This document shows positions 24,722 through 31,711 of a stretch of DNA of 54,102 nucleotides, piece after piece. The notes under the pieces were generated by a model. That model saw only the letters and a list, made by a program, of their open reading frames with translations, did not search any database and had not been told where the DNA came from. The stretch is from positions 1 to 54,102 of the forward strand of contig NZ_JAATOP010000015.1 of NCBI RefSeq assembly GCF_011806565.1. Direction: 5' to 3'. The DNA comes from Marivivens donghaensis. Its GTDB lineage: Bacteria; Pseudomonadota; Alphaproteobacteria; Rhodobacterales; Rhodobacteraceae. The position numbers were made by a program, and so were the translations under genes. Each line of letters opens with the position of its first letter. The stretch's first letter is position 1.

Positions 24722-25333
24722 ATGTTTCCACAATCCGTTCTAATAGGCCTAGTAGTAGCGTTTGTTGGCTACTTTCTCCAACAGAGATCGTGGGGGCACA
24801 ACAAGCGAGAAGAGGTCCGTCAGAGGGAATTTGAGGCGTGCACCAAGACTGTAGAAGAATTAGCACGTGCTGTTGATAAGAGAATTCAAGCTACTGCTGA
24901 ATTTGTCCGAGAAGTGGATATCGGCCAAGTGAGTGACGATGCACTGGAGCGATATAAGGTCAGCGTCAGAGAGTGGATGCACGATTTCTCATACTTTAAG
25001 TCGCGAATTTTTCACTATTTTGGCCATAGCAAAATGGTGGATTTCGAACTCAAAGTTCACTCTAGCATACAATCGGTGGGCGCCATCGCTCTTAGAACAA
25101 AGAAGCTTGGGAAAGATAATTTAAGTGCGGCGCACAAACTAGAGCAAGAAGACGCGCAGAGAAAGCTGCACGTCGCACGCTTTGTTGCCTACGAGTTTAT
25201 TGCTGCACTTGATGAGATGACGGCCAATGAGCAAACATCAAGAGTTTCTTTATATGACAACGTTGACGCTGGACAACTCGACATGATTTCAAGGGTCTAT
25301 CTCGTTAAGAGGCTTTTGAATCTAAAGCCATAA
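24722..25333 (+). CDS. Unknown protein with N-terminal membrane anchor
   Basis: The 203-residue protein opens MFPQSVLIGLVVAFVGYFLQ, a single membrane segment. A charged, largely helical cytoplasmic or periplasmic part follows, with no recognised domain. The frame is open upstream to TTG 24626, but ATG 24722 puts the anchor at the N-terminus and has GAGGCCGG before it. Codon use is AT-rich, unlike the chromosome. It converges with the GT51-like gene and overlaps it by 37 bp. The two may act together, but only proximity supports that. Confidence 0.65.
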   Translation: MFPQSVLIGLVVAFVGYFLQQRSWGHNKREEVRQREFEACTKTVEELARAVDKRIQATAEFVREVDIGQVSDDALERYKVSVREWMHDFSYFKSRIFHYFGHSKMVDFELKVHSSIQSVGAIALRTKKLGKDNLSAAHKLEQEDAQRKLHVARFVAYEFIAALDEMTANEQTSRVSLYDNVDAGQLDMISRVYLVKRLLNLKP

Positions 25334-26034
25334 GCTCGTTGTGCTATTTTGAAGCGAAACTTTATTCGACCGGCCCAGCGCGGCGCAACGTTTTCCGAAA
25401 AATCAATCAAGTCATCTGGATCGAGCAAGGGATAAATGGCCGCGTTACGGTAGCTGTGATAGACTTCTTTAGGGAACGGGAGCGGGAAAAGGCTCGCAAT
25501 AAAGGCGGCTTGTTTCTTGTTTAAATCACAAGCTCTCAAATCAAAAATATTTTTTGATGCGACCTCGCAGCCCTGCATCCGATATCCGAGATATGCATTA
25601 TGAATATAGTAATCGAATATTTCTCTCTTGGAGAGGTGGAGGTTTAGGATAAAGCCTAAGAATATCTCACGCAGCTTACGTGTGATCGACCTTTCGTGTC
25701 GCTTCGTAGCAATTCTGACCACTTGCTGCTCTATTGTGCTTATGCCATTTATTTTTCCTCGACGAAGCAACCGAATAAGTGCGCGAGGAATGGACCGCAC
25801 CTCAAACCCTTTGTGATGATAGAATCTTCGATCTTCCAAATAGAGTATAGCTACTTCTATGTTTGAAGTGGCGTCTGATTTGAGCGGCAAGGAATGACCG
25901 AAGAGATGGCCAAATTCGCTGTTGAGCTCGACGGCGCGATTAATATTGTCCAGCTCTCTATTTAGAGAAAGAAGCGACTTCTTTAAACCAAGCTGGATCA
26001 TCGGTTTGTGAATTCTGGCAAAAGGAATACGCAA
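25297..26034 (-). CDS. GT51 peptidoglycan transglycosylase domain protein without membrane anchor
   Basis: The 245-residue protein contains the GT51 motifs: catalytic E67 in LEDRRFYHHKGF, then ISTIEQQVVRIAT (usual GSTITQQ, with E102), RKLREIFLGFILNLHLSKRE, YIHNAYLG and KKQAAFIASLFPLPFP. This is the lipid II polymerase domain of class A PBPs and MtgA, here stand-alone. Unlike MtgA it has no N-terminal membrane helix or signal peptide, so its location is unclear. It is island cargo with AT-rich codon use. Confidence 0.8.
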   Translation of the reverse strand: MRIPFARIHKPMIQLGLKKSLLSLNRELDNINRAVELNSEFGHLFGHSLPLKSDATSNIEVAILYLEDRRFYHHKGFEVRSIPRALIRLLRRGKINGISTIEQQVVRIATKRHERSITRKLREIFLGFILNLHLSKREIFDYYIHNAYLGYRMQGCEVASKNIFDLRACDLNKKQAAFIASLFPLPFPKEVYHSYRNAAIYPLLDPDDLIDFSENVAPRWAGRIKFRFKIAQRAYGFRFKSLLTR

Positions 26035-26323
26035 GATACTGAACCTTTGAAATCATCCAAGGGTTGTTTATCACTAAGCTCGGGTCCGGCCAACCGCTAA
26101 GCCATTAAGGGCGGGTGCAAGTTCATGTAGAGGTTTGGCCAACTAACGGATGTGATTTGTACCTTTGAAGCCCTAGTCACGTAAGGTGGGGAGGGGGGGG
26201 ATAGCAGCTTAAGCTATATCTAATATCGGCCTGACAGATGCGTGCGGTAAAACAATCAGCACCTCTCACGGGCAATACGCGTATCCCCTTGTCGGCACCG
26301 CAACACGCCCCTAGCGTGCCCAT

Positions 26324-26791
26324 ATGACGACTTGGCGACCCGCACCCCGCATCCGGTTCAAAGCTCTCGGCCTTCACTGGCGGGAGGGCAAGCTGCTCGC
26401 GAGCGAAGTCCCAGATGATGAAGGCAACGTCACAGGCGTTCGCCCTTTAGGTGGGGCTGTCGAGTTCGGAGAGACGGCGGAGGAGGCCGTCGTGCGGGAG
26501 TTCCGTGAGGAGCTGGACGTCGAGGTGAAGACCCACGGCCCAGCGCTCTATTTGGAGAACATCTACACACACGAGGGCAGCCTCGGCCACGAAATGATAG
26601 CCTTGTTCAACGTCACCTTCACGGACACCGCCTTCGCTGGAGAGACCCGGATTGAGTTCCAAGAGAGCGATGGAAGCTCATGCTTCGCTGAATGGTTCGA
26701 TCTAGAGGAGCTCGACCTCCTCGACGGCCCCCGTCTCTATCCTAATGGGCTCAAGGCTTTATTAGCGGGTCGCCCTAAGCGGGAAAGTTAA
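26324..26791 (+). CDS. NUDIX hydrolase
   Basis: The 155-residue protein carries a NUDIX box at about 44-66: G44, E50, then REFREELDV (58-66). The usual Gly of EExG is Asp (D65), but the metal-binding Glu residues remain. Such enzymes hydrolyse nucleoside diphosphates linked to other groups; the substrate is unknown. It ends with a C-terminal region rich in Leu and acidic residues. The ribosome site is weak. A palindromic AGCTTAAGCT lies about 110 bp upstream. Confidence 0.85.
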   Translation: MTTWRPAPRIRFKALGLHWREGKLLASEVPDDEGNVTGVRPLGGAVEFGETAEEAVVREFREELDVEVKTHGPALYLENIYTHEGSLGHEMIALFNVTFTDTAFAGETRIEFQESDGSSCFAEWFDLEELDLLDGPRLYPNGLKALLAGRPKRES

Positions 26792-26825
26792 TGGCAGCCT
26801 TGGAGTGACGAACCCTTAGGAGATG

Positions 26826-26872
26826 TAAGAGGTGTTCAACTCCTTCATCATCTGGGTCAGCAGCACCTCTTA
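26826..26872 (+). repeat. Inverted repeat downstream of the NUDIX gene
   Basis: TAAGAGGTG (26826-26834) and CACCTCTTA (26864-26872) form a perfect 9-bp stem with a 29-base loop. No T-run follows. It could be a weak terminator or protein-binding dyad. Confidence 0.45.
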
Positions 26873-26903
26873 GGGGTCTAGATAATGGGAGAAGGAGGAG
26901 GAG

Positions 26904-27077
26904 GTCGGCCTCTAACGGGAACCGCTAACATACACCGTTATGTATAACCTTAGCGGGGAGGGCGTATTCAATTGGGTGGGATTATCCCAAGCCACGGAAA
27001 TAAAACACTTTTTTGAGGGTGTTTAAAATGAGTCTCAAACCGACAAAAAAACCAAGCATGGAGCCTCTAAGTGGCCC
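26904..27077. repeat. Non-coding module copy A (13-bp repeats, palindrome, hairpin)
   Basis: In order: three 13-bp units (GTCGGCCTCTAAC, GGGAACCGCTAAC, ATACACCGTTATG from 26904), TATAACCTT, palindrome GGGATTATCCC (26978-26988), AAGCC and GGAAATAAA, small hairpin AAACAC/GTGTTT, an A-run near 27045, and GCCTCTAAGTGGCCC (27063-27077). The same order appears at 27311-27509. A 32-codon ORF at 27028-27126 overlaps it, but copy B does not keep that frame. Confidence 0.6.
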
Positions 27078-27310
27078 TCAGAGCGCCCTTAAAGGAGCAG
27101 CGTTGCTTGGGTGTATGGTTGGGTAGTGAGTGAGCGGCGGCGCATCCAGCCGCTACCAAGCGCTATAAGCGAACCGCACTAGCGAGACCGTTAGAGATAT
27201 CTTTGGCGGGTGGCATGAGAGAGGACTACGAAGAGGTGGTCTCCACCTTCGCTGGCACCCTCACTAACACCTCTACTTTGCTTCTCTTTAGAGGGAGGAG
27301 GTGGAGGAGA

Positions 27311-27509
27311 TGTACCCTCTAGCTGTACCCTCTCACGGGAACCTCTAACTACACCTCTTCTATATAACCTTTTTTCTATCTAGATCATAAGCGTGGGAAA
27401 TTCCCAAGCCTTTGAAATAAATGCATATTTTTCTATGCAAAAACAGGTCAAAAACCCCCCTCCTAACTTGCAAAAAAAAATCGCCAAGCAAGTAGCCTCT
27501 AAGAGGCCC
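27311..27509. repeat. Non-coding module copy B
   Basis: TGTACCCTCTAGC, TGTACCCTCTCAC and GGGAACCTCTAAC (13-bp units, 27311-27349) are followed by TATAACCTT, palindrome GGGAAATTCCC (27395-27405), AAGCC and GAAATAAA. Then come hairpin TGCATA/TATGCA, an A-run, and GCCTCTAAGAGGCCC (27495-27509). It is diverged from copy A but keeps every element in the same order. Confidence 0.6.
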
Positions 27510-27544
27510 GCTTGAGGCCCGCTTGAGGCCCGCTTGAGACCCGC
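27504..27544 (+). repeat. 11-bp tandem repeat AGGCCCGCTTG, 3.7 copies
   Basis: Exact units start at 27504, 27515 and 27526; the fourth is partial with one change (AGACCCGC). The array abuts the end of module B. The period equals about one helical turn. Confidence 0.8.
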
Positions 27545-27742
27545 AGAGGGGTATCTGTGCTTGCTGTGGGTCGGGCAATAGAAGGCCCTTGCGGCTTCTC
27601 AGGGTAGGCTTTGAGAGTCTCTGTTAGCGTCTCATGCCTTAGAGGTCACTTAGGTGAGATGTCTGACCCAGACTATCGGCTCCAACTCATTGCCAGATGC
27701 GAGCCAAAGCTCCTATTGCGCTTGTATTAGTCAAGCCAATAT
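27510..27742. other. Gene-free right part of the island
   Basis: Apart from the tandem repeat at its left edge, no ORF with a plausible start, RNA gene or repeat was seen here. Confidence 0.5.
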
Positions 27743-27772
27743 GGGACACAAATCGGGCACAAGTTGGGACAC
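27743..27772 (+). repeat. Right GGGACAC array
   Basis: GGGACAC (27743), GGGCAC (27755) and GGGACAC (27766) have the same 12- and 11-bp spacing as the left array, and the first 15 bases (GGGACACAAATCGGG) are identical. It lies 74 bp before attR. Confidence 0.7.
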
Positions 27773-27845
27773 ACGTTTAGCGCTCAGAAGTTGTAAGTAT
27801 ATGATTTTAAATAATTATATGCGATGAAAAGTTGGACCCGTCACC

Positions 27846-27860
27846 CTCTGGGGGCACCAT
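27846..27860 (+). repeat. attR: 15-bp core CTCTGGGGGCACCAT
   Basis: Exact copy of the tRNA-Thr 3' end at 20909-20923. Sequence to the right (174 bp to the next gene) is probably the original chromosomal DNA downstream of the tRNA. Confidence 0.85.
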
Positions 27861-27977
27861 AAATCACTCAAAAATTACAGATTTTTAGGTTGTGCCATTT
27901 ACTTCGTGTGATTTTACTCGAAGGTGCGGGTGGCATTGACCTGTCGGAACACCTCCACATTCTGTAATTTCGACCGC

Positions 27978-28014
27978 CAAACAAAAAGCCCGCCCGGATG
28001 TCTCCGGACGGGCC
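27978..28014 (-). terminator. Rho-independent terminator of the sugar ABC operon
   Basis: On the minus strand GCCCGTCCGGA pairs with TCCGGGCGGGC (one U-G pair) around GACA, followed by TTTTTGTTTGG. It begins 20 bp past the binding-protein stop. Confidence 0.85.
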
Positions 28015-28033
28015 TTGTTTGTAACGGCACCGA

Positions 28034-28975
28034 TTAGAACGGGCTGTCGGGGAAGTAGTATTCCTCGGCGTTCTCGGGGGTCACGAGCGTTGCGTCGATG
28101 GTGTAGACACCGGCGACCGGCAGCTGGCCCATGAGGCCCGCAACAGTCATCTCGATCGCGGTGCCGACCATCGCCGGCGGATAAAGCACGTCGACCGGCA
28201 TCATCGGATCGCCGTCCATGACCATCTTGATCATGTCTTTCGAGCCGGCGCCGCCGATGACGTACTGGATGTCGTCACGCTGCGACTGTTCGATGGCTTG
28301 CAGAACACCAACCGCCATGTCGTCGTCCTGACACCAGACCACGTCAATGTCGTCGAACTTGGTCAGGTAGTCCTGCATGACGCGGAAGGCATCGTCGCGG
28401 TTCCAGTTGCCGAATTGACGGTCGAGGACTTCGACGTTCGAGCCTTCGATACCAGCGTCAAAGCCGTCCTGACGCTCTTGGTCGATCGGGATCGGCATGC
28501 CGCGGATCACGACGACTTTGGCGTCGGGGTTGTTTTCAGCGATGTACTCGCCAGCCGCTTCGCCGAGGCCGTAGTTGTTGCCCGCGACGTAGAGGTCACG
28601 CACGCTGTCGTCGTTGTTCGACGGTGCGCGGTCGACGAGCGCGACAAAGGTGCCCTTCGATTTGACTTCCATGATCGCGTTGACGAGCGCGTCGGGGTCG
28701 GTCGGCAGGATCACCAGCGCGTCGATGCCCTGAATCTCGAGATCCTGAAGCGCATTGGCTTGGCTTGCCGGATCGGGCGAAGTTTTGACGATGACTTCGA
28801 CGTCGTCATAGGAGCCCATGACTTCTTCGGCGATCCGGTTGGCGTGGAAGACCACGCCCGAAGTCCAACCGTGGTCGGCGGCGGGGATCGACACGCCAAT
28901 GGTGAGGTCAGCTGCAAAAGCCGTGCTGACGAAGGATGCACTGGCAAGCAGGGCTCCGAAAATTGTCTTACGCAT
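28034..28975 (-). CDS. Sugar ABC transporter substrate-binding protein (RbsB-like)
   Basis: The 313-residue protein begins MRKTIFGALLASASFVSTAF with a Sec signal peptide cut near AFA-A. The mature part (DLTIGVSIPAADHGWTSGVV) is a type I periplasmic binding protein of the ribose/sugar-alcohol group. ATG 28975 with AAGGGAG upstream is chosen; the open frame extends to 29020. It is the last gene of the ATPase-permease-binding protein operon. A TGGGCGT/ACGCCCA dyad (28997-29020) lies just ahead of it. The sugar is not predictable. Confidence 0.9.
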   Translation of the reverse strand: MRKTIFGALLASASFVSTAFAADLTIGVSIPAADHGWTSGVVFHANRIAEEVMGSYDDVEVIVKTSPDPASQANALQDLEIQGIDALVILPTDPDALVNAIMEVKSKGTFVALVDRAPSNNDDSVRDLYVAGNNYGLGEAAGEYIAENNPDAKVVVIRGMPIPIDQERQDGFDAGIEGSNVEVLDRQFGNWNRDDAFRVMQDYLTKFDDIDVVWCQDDDMAVGVLQAIEQSQRDDIQYVIGGAGSKDMIKMVMDGDPMMPVDVLYPPAMVGTAIEMTVAGLMGQLPVAGVYTIDATLVTPENAEEYYFPDSPF

Positions 28976-29029
28976 TAAGTTCACTCCCTTGAAATTGGGC
29001 GTTTTATGACCGACGCCCATACGGTCTCT

Positions 29030-30034
29030 TCAGGCCCTACGGGTCAGCGAACGCTGAACCAGCATGGCAAGGATGATGATCGTCCCTTGGATGGCGAGGA
29101 GGAGGTATTCGGAGATGAAGTTGGACAGCAGCATGATGTTGCCCACCAGTTCGAGGATGAATGCGCCCGCAATCGAACCCCAAACGCGGCCCGAACCGCC
29201 CTTGAGAGCCGTGCCGCCGATGACCACGGCGGTGATCGCCTGAAGCTCCCACATCGTGCCCGTGGTGGAGGAGGTGGAGCCGAGGCGCGGCACATAGAGG
29301 ATCACGGCGACAGCAACCGTCAGACCTTGGATCATGAAGGCATAGAGGCGCACGCGGCTGACATTGATGCCCGAATGGCGCGCAACTTCACGGTTGGAGC
29401 CGACAGCGACCACGTGACGGCCAAACCGCGTGCGGTACATCAGCAGCGAGCCGAGCAGCGCCACGGCGAGGGTGATCAGGATCGGCCACGGCACGCCGAA
29501 GAAGCGGCCAAAGTAGACCTCGCGATAGAGCGCCTGCTGCTCCTGCGCTTGCAACGTGATCGCGCCGCCTTGGGACAGCCACGTGGTCAGGCCGCGGAAA
29601 ATGCCCATGGTTCCGAGGGTTACGATGAACGGCTCAAGCTGGCCTTTCGTCGTCAGTACCCCGTTGAACAGCCCGCAGAGCGCCCCCAGCGCCATGGCCA
29701 GCAGGACAGCGGTGAGAACCATCATCAGCGGGCTCGCGAAGACCTGCGTGTTCATGAACAGGATCATGACGGAGGCGACAAAGGCCACCATCGAGCCGAC
29801 AGACAGGTCGAGGTCGCCGGACGAGATGACGAAGGTCGCGCCGACCGCAATTGTCGCGATGAACGCGCAACGGGTCGCCACGTTGGCAAGGTTATCGAGG
29901 CCAACGAAGCGCGGATTCACCATCGCGCCCGCGATGATCAGAACGATCAGCGCGATGAAGGGCGCAACGGCGCGCATGTCGACTGACGACAACGTGCGGC
30001 GGATGGAGGTGAGGGGGCTGGTCTGGGTGCTCAT
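29030..30034 (-). CDS. Sugar ABC transporter permease (RbsC-like)
   Basis: The 334-residue inner-membrane protein has about 8-10 helices. The motifs SSGDLDLSVGSMVAFVA and AVVIGGTALKGGSGRVWGS are diagnostic of the RbsC/AraH permease group. One permease gene is present, so it probably works as a homodimer with the double ATPase upstream. A GGAG site precedes the start. The gap to the ATPase gene is 12 bp. Confidence 0.9.
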   Translation of the reverse strand: MSTQTSPLTSIRRTLSSVDMRAVAPFIALIVLIIAGAMVNPRFVGLDNLANVATRCAFIATIAVGATFVISSGDLDLSVGSMVAFVASVMILFMNTQVFASPLMMVLTAVLLAMALGALCGLFNGVLTTKGQLEPFIVTLGTMGIFRGLTTWLSQGGAITLQAQEQQALYREVYFGRFFGVPWPILITLAVALLGSLLMYRTRFGRHVVAVGSNREVARHSGINVSRVRLYAFMIQGLTVAVAVILYVPRLGSTSSTTGTMWELQAITAVVIGGTALKGGSGRVWGSIAGAFILELVGNIMLLSNFISEYLLLAIQGTIIILAMLVQRSLTRRA

Positions 30035-30046
30035 CTATGGTCTCCG

Positions 30047-31567
30047 TCAGGCCGCGACGCGAAGGCCGGAGGCCAGTCGCATGATGTTGTTTTCCTGAAT
30101 GCCGTCGCCGGTCAGCATTCCCATGATCCGCCCCTCACGCATTACCGCGACGCGGGTGGAGAGGCCGATGATCTCGGGCATTTCGGACGAGACGACGATC
30201 ACGGCATGGCCTTCGCGGGCCAGTACGGACAGGAACTGGTAAATCTGTTGCTTGGTGCCAACGTCGATGCCGCGTGTCGGCTCGTCGACGATCAGAATGC
30301 CCGGTGCGAGCTCCATGATCTTGGCGAGCAGGAGCTTCTGCTGGTTGCCGCCGGACATCTGCGACACCATCACACGCGGATCACGGACACGGATGTCGAA
30401 ACGGCGGTTCGCGCGTTTGAGCGCCTTCGCCTCCGACGTGCCGGAGATCATCCCCCAGCGTTCATGCAGGTCGAGCGTCTGGAGCGTCAGGTTCGGGCGG
30501 ATGCGTTCGCCGACCAACAGCCCGCGACCCTTGCGGTCCTTGGTCATATAGGCCACGCCCGCTTCGCGCGTCGCCGCCATATTGGCCGAGGGCAGGGGCG
30601 TTCCGTTCACGGTCACACTGCCGGAGTGGTATTTACGAAGGCCCGCAATCGCCTCCATCAACTCGGTGCGTCCCGAGCCGATCAGGCCGGAAAAGCCGAG
30701 GATTTCACCCCTTTGCAGCGTAAAGCTCGCGTCTTTGACAAAGCCGGTGGAAAGGTTCTCGACAGTCAGCACCTCTTCGGCATCGACATCGGGTTCGTGC
30801 TTCACCGGATAGAGGTCCGACAACTCGCGGCCCACCATCAACTGCGCGATGCGGTCGGCGGTTAGATTGCGGGTCAGGTCCGTCTTGATCCACTGCCCAT
30901 CGCGCAGAACCGTCACGCGGTCGCTGAGGGCCATGACCTCGCCCAGCTTGTGGGACACGAAAACAAAGCTGGTCCCTTCGGCGCGCAGACGGCGCACCTG
31001 AGCGAATAGGCGGTCGGTTTCGCCTTCGGACAGCACCGCGGTCGGCTCGTCCATGAAAACGACACGGGCGTTGCGGCTGATGGCTTTTGCGATCTCGACC
31101 ATCTGCTTATCGGCAAGGCTGAGGTCGCTGATCAGCGCGTCCACATGAATGTCGGTGCCAAGCTCGTCCAGCGCGTCGCGGGCTACCTTGCGCATAGCGG
31201 GGCGGTCGAGGAAGCCGAACTTCGTGATCTCGCGGCCCAGAAACAGGCTCTCGGTCACGGTTAGATGTTCGGCGAGATTTAGTTCCTGATGGATCAGCGC
31301 AATACCGAGCCGTTCCGAGTGGCCATTGCCAGGCAGGTTGACAGCGTTGCCGTCCAGCAGGATCTGACCTGCGGTAGGTTGCTCAAATCCCGACAGGATT
31401 TTGACCAGCGTGGACTTGCCCGCGCCATTCTCGCCCATGAGGGCATGAACCTCGCCGGGGAGTATTTCCAGATCGACACTGAAAAGTACCGGCACTTCAC
31501 CGAATGACTTAGACACCCCCCGCGCTGCCAAAATCGGCACCGGGCCCTGATCTCCGATCGCGGACAT
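30047..31567 (-). CDS. Sugar ABC transporter ATPase, two domains (RbsA-like)
   Basis: The 506-residue protein has two fused ABC domains. The first has intact Walker A GENGAGKST and signature LSLADKQMVEIA; the second has the usual degenerate Walker A (GLIGSGRTE) and a good signature MSGGNQQK. This is the standard RbsA plan. It is the first gene of the operon, divergent from a LacI-type regulator across 145 bp with two operator candidates. ATG 31567 is used rather than the GTG before it. Confidence 0.9.
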   Translation of the reverse strand: MSAIGDQGPVPILAARGVSKSFGEVPVLFSVDLEILPGEVHALMGENGAGKSTLVKILSGFEQPTAGQILLDGNAVNLPGNGHSERLGIALIHQELNLAEHLTVTESLFLGREITKFGFLDRPAMRKVARDALDELGTDIHVDALISDLSLADKQMVEIAKAISRNARVVFMDEPTAVLSEGETDRLFAQVRRLRAEGTSFVFVSHKLGEVMALSDRVTVLRDGQWIKTDLTRNLTADRIAQLMVGRELSDLYPVKHEPDVDAEEVLTVENLSTGFVKDASFTLQRGEILGFSGLIGSGRTELMEAIAGLRKYHSGSVTVNGTPLPSANMAATREAGVAYMTKDRKGRGLLVGERIRPNLTLQTLDLHERWGMISGTSEAKALKRANRRFDIRVRDPRVMVSQMSGGNQQKLLLAKIMELAPGILIVDEPTRGIDVGTKQQIYQFLSVLAREGHAVIVVSSEMPEIIGLSTRVAVMREGRIMGMLTGDGIQENNIMRLASGLRVAA

Positions 31568-31711
31568 CACAGTATTCCTATTTCCTCTTCCCTAGCGCCT
31601 TGTGTAAACCTTTTCATAGTTTGTGTAAAGCTTTTCATCGTGGCGTTGGGGGCGCTATTCTGGCAGTGAACGCCGGGCCGCTCAGGCGGAACGGGCAAGG
31701 AGTATGGGGAC
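31568..31711. promoter_or_regulatory. Divergent promoter with two tandem LacI-type operators
   Basis: TTGTGTAAACCTTTTCAT (31600-31617) and TTGTGTAAAGCTTTTCAT (31621-31638) differ at one base and are 21 bp apart (two helical turns). The second is centred on AAAGCTTT, the CG-centred kind of dyad seen for LacI/GalR regulators. They lie between the ATPase and regulator genes and probably control both. Confidence 0.75.

Larger units (their letters stand above)
20909..27860. mobile_element. Genomic island integrated at tRNA-Thr(TGT), 6.9 kb
   Basis: The element is bounded by the direct repeat CTCTGGGGGCACCAT. It has a tyrosine integrase next to the tRNA, integrase arm-like arrays at both ends, and cargo with lower GC and unrelated functions: P63C protein, serine recombinase, membrane protein, GT51, NUDIX. 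The integrase is interrupted by an in-frame TAA, so the island may now be immobile or depend on a helper. No capsid, conjugation or relaxase genes are present. A satellite or decayed integrative element fits best. Confidence 0.85.

Noticed and set aside
27028-27126. 32-codon ORF (MSLKPTKKPSMEPLSGPQSA start) in module A
   Set aside because: The homologous module B does not keep this frame, and the sequence looks like a structured non-coding unit. Kept only as a note.
27504-27544. CRISPR-like array
   Set aside because: The units are 11 bp and contiguous without spacers, so it is a simple tandem repeat.
27360-27578. 72-residue minus-strand ORF in the gene-free region
   Set aside because: It runs through the repeat module and tandem repeat, has no ribosome site and no recognisable protein features.
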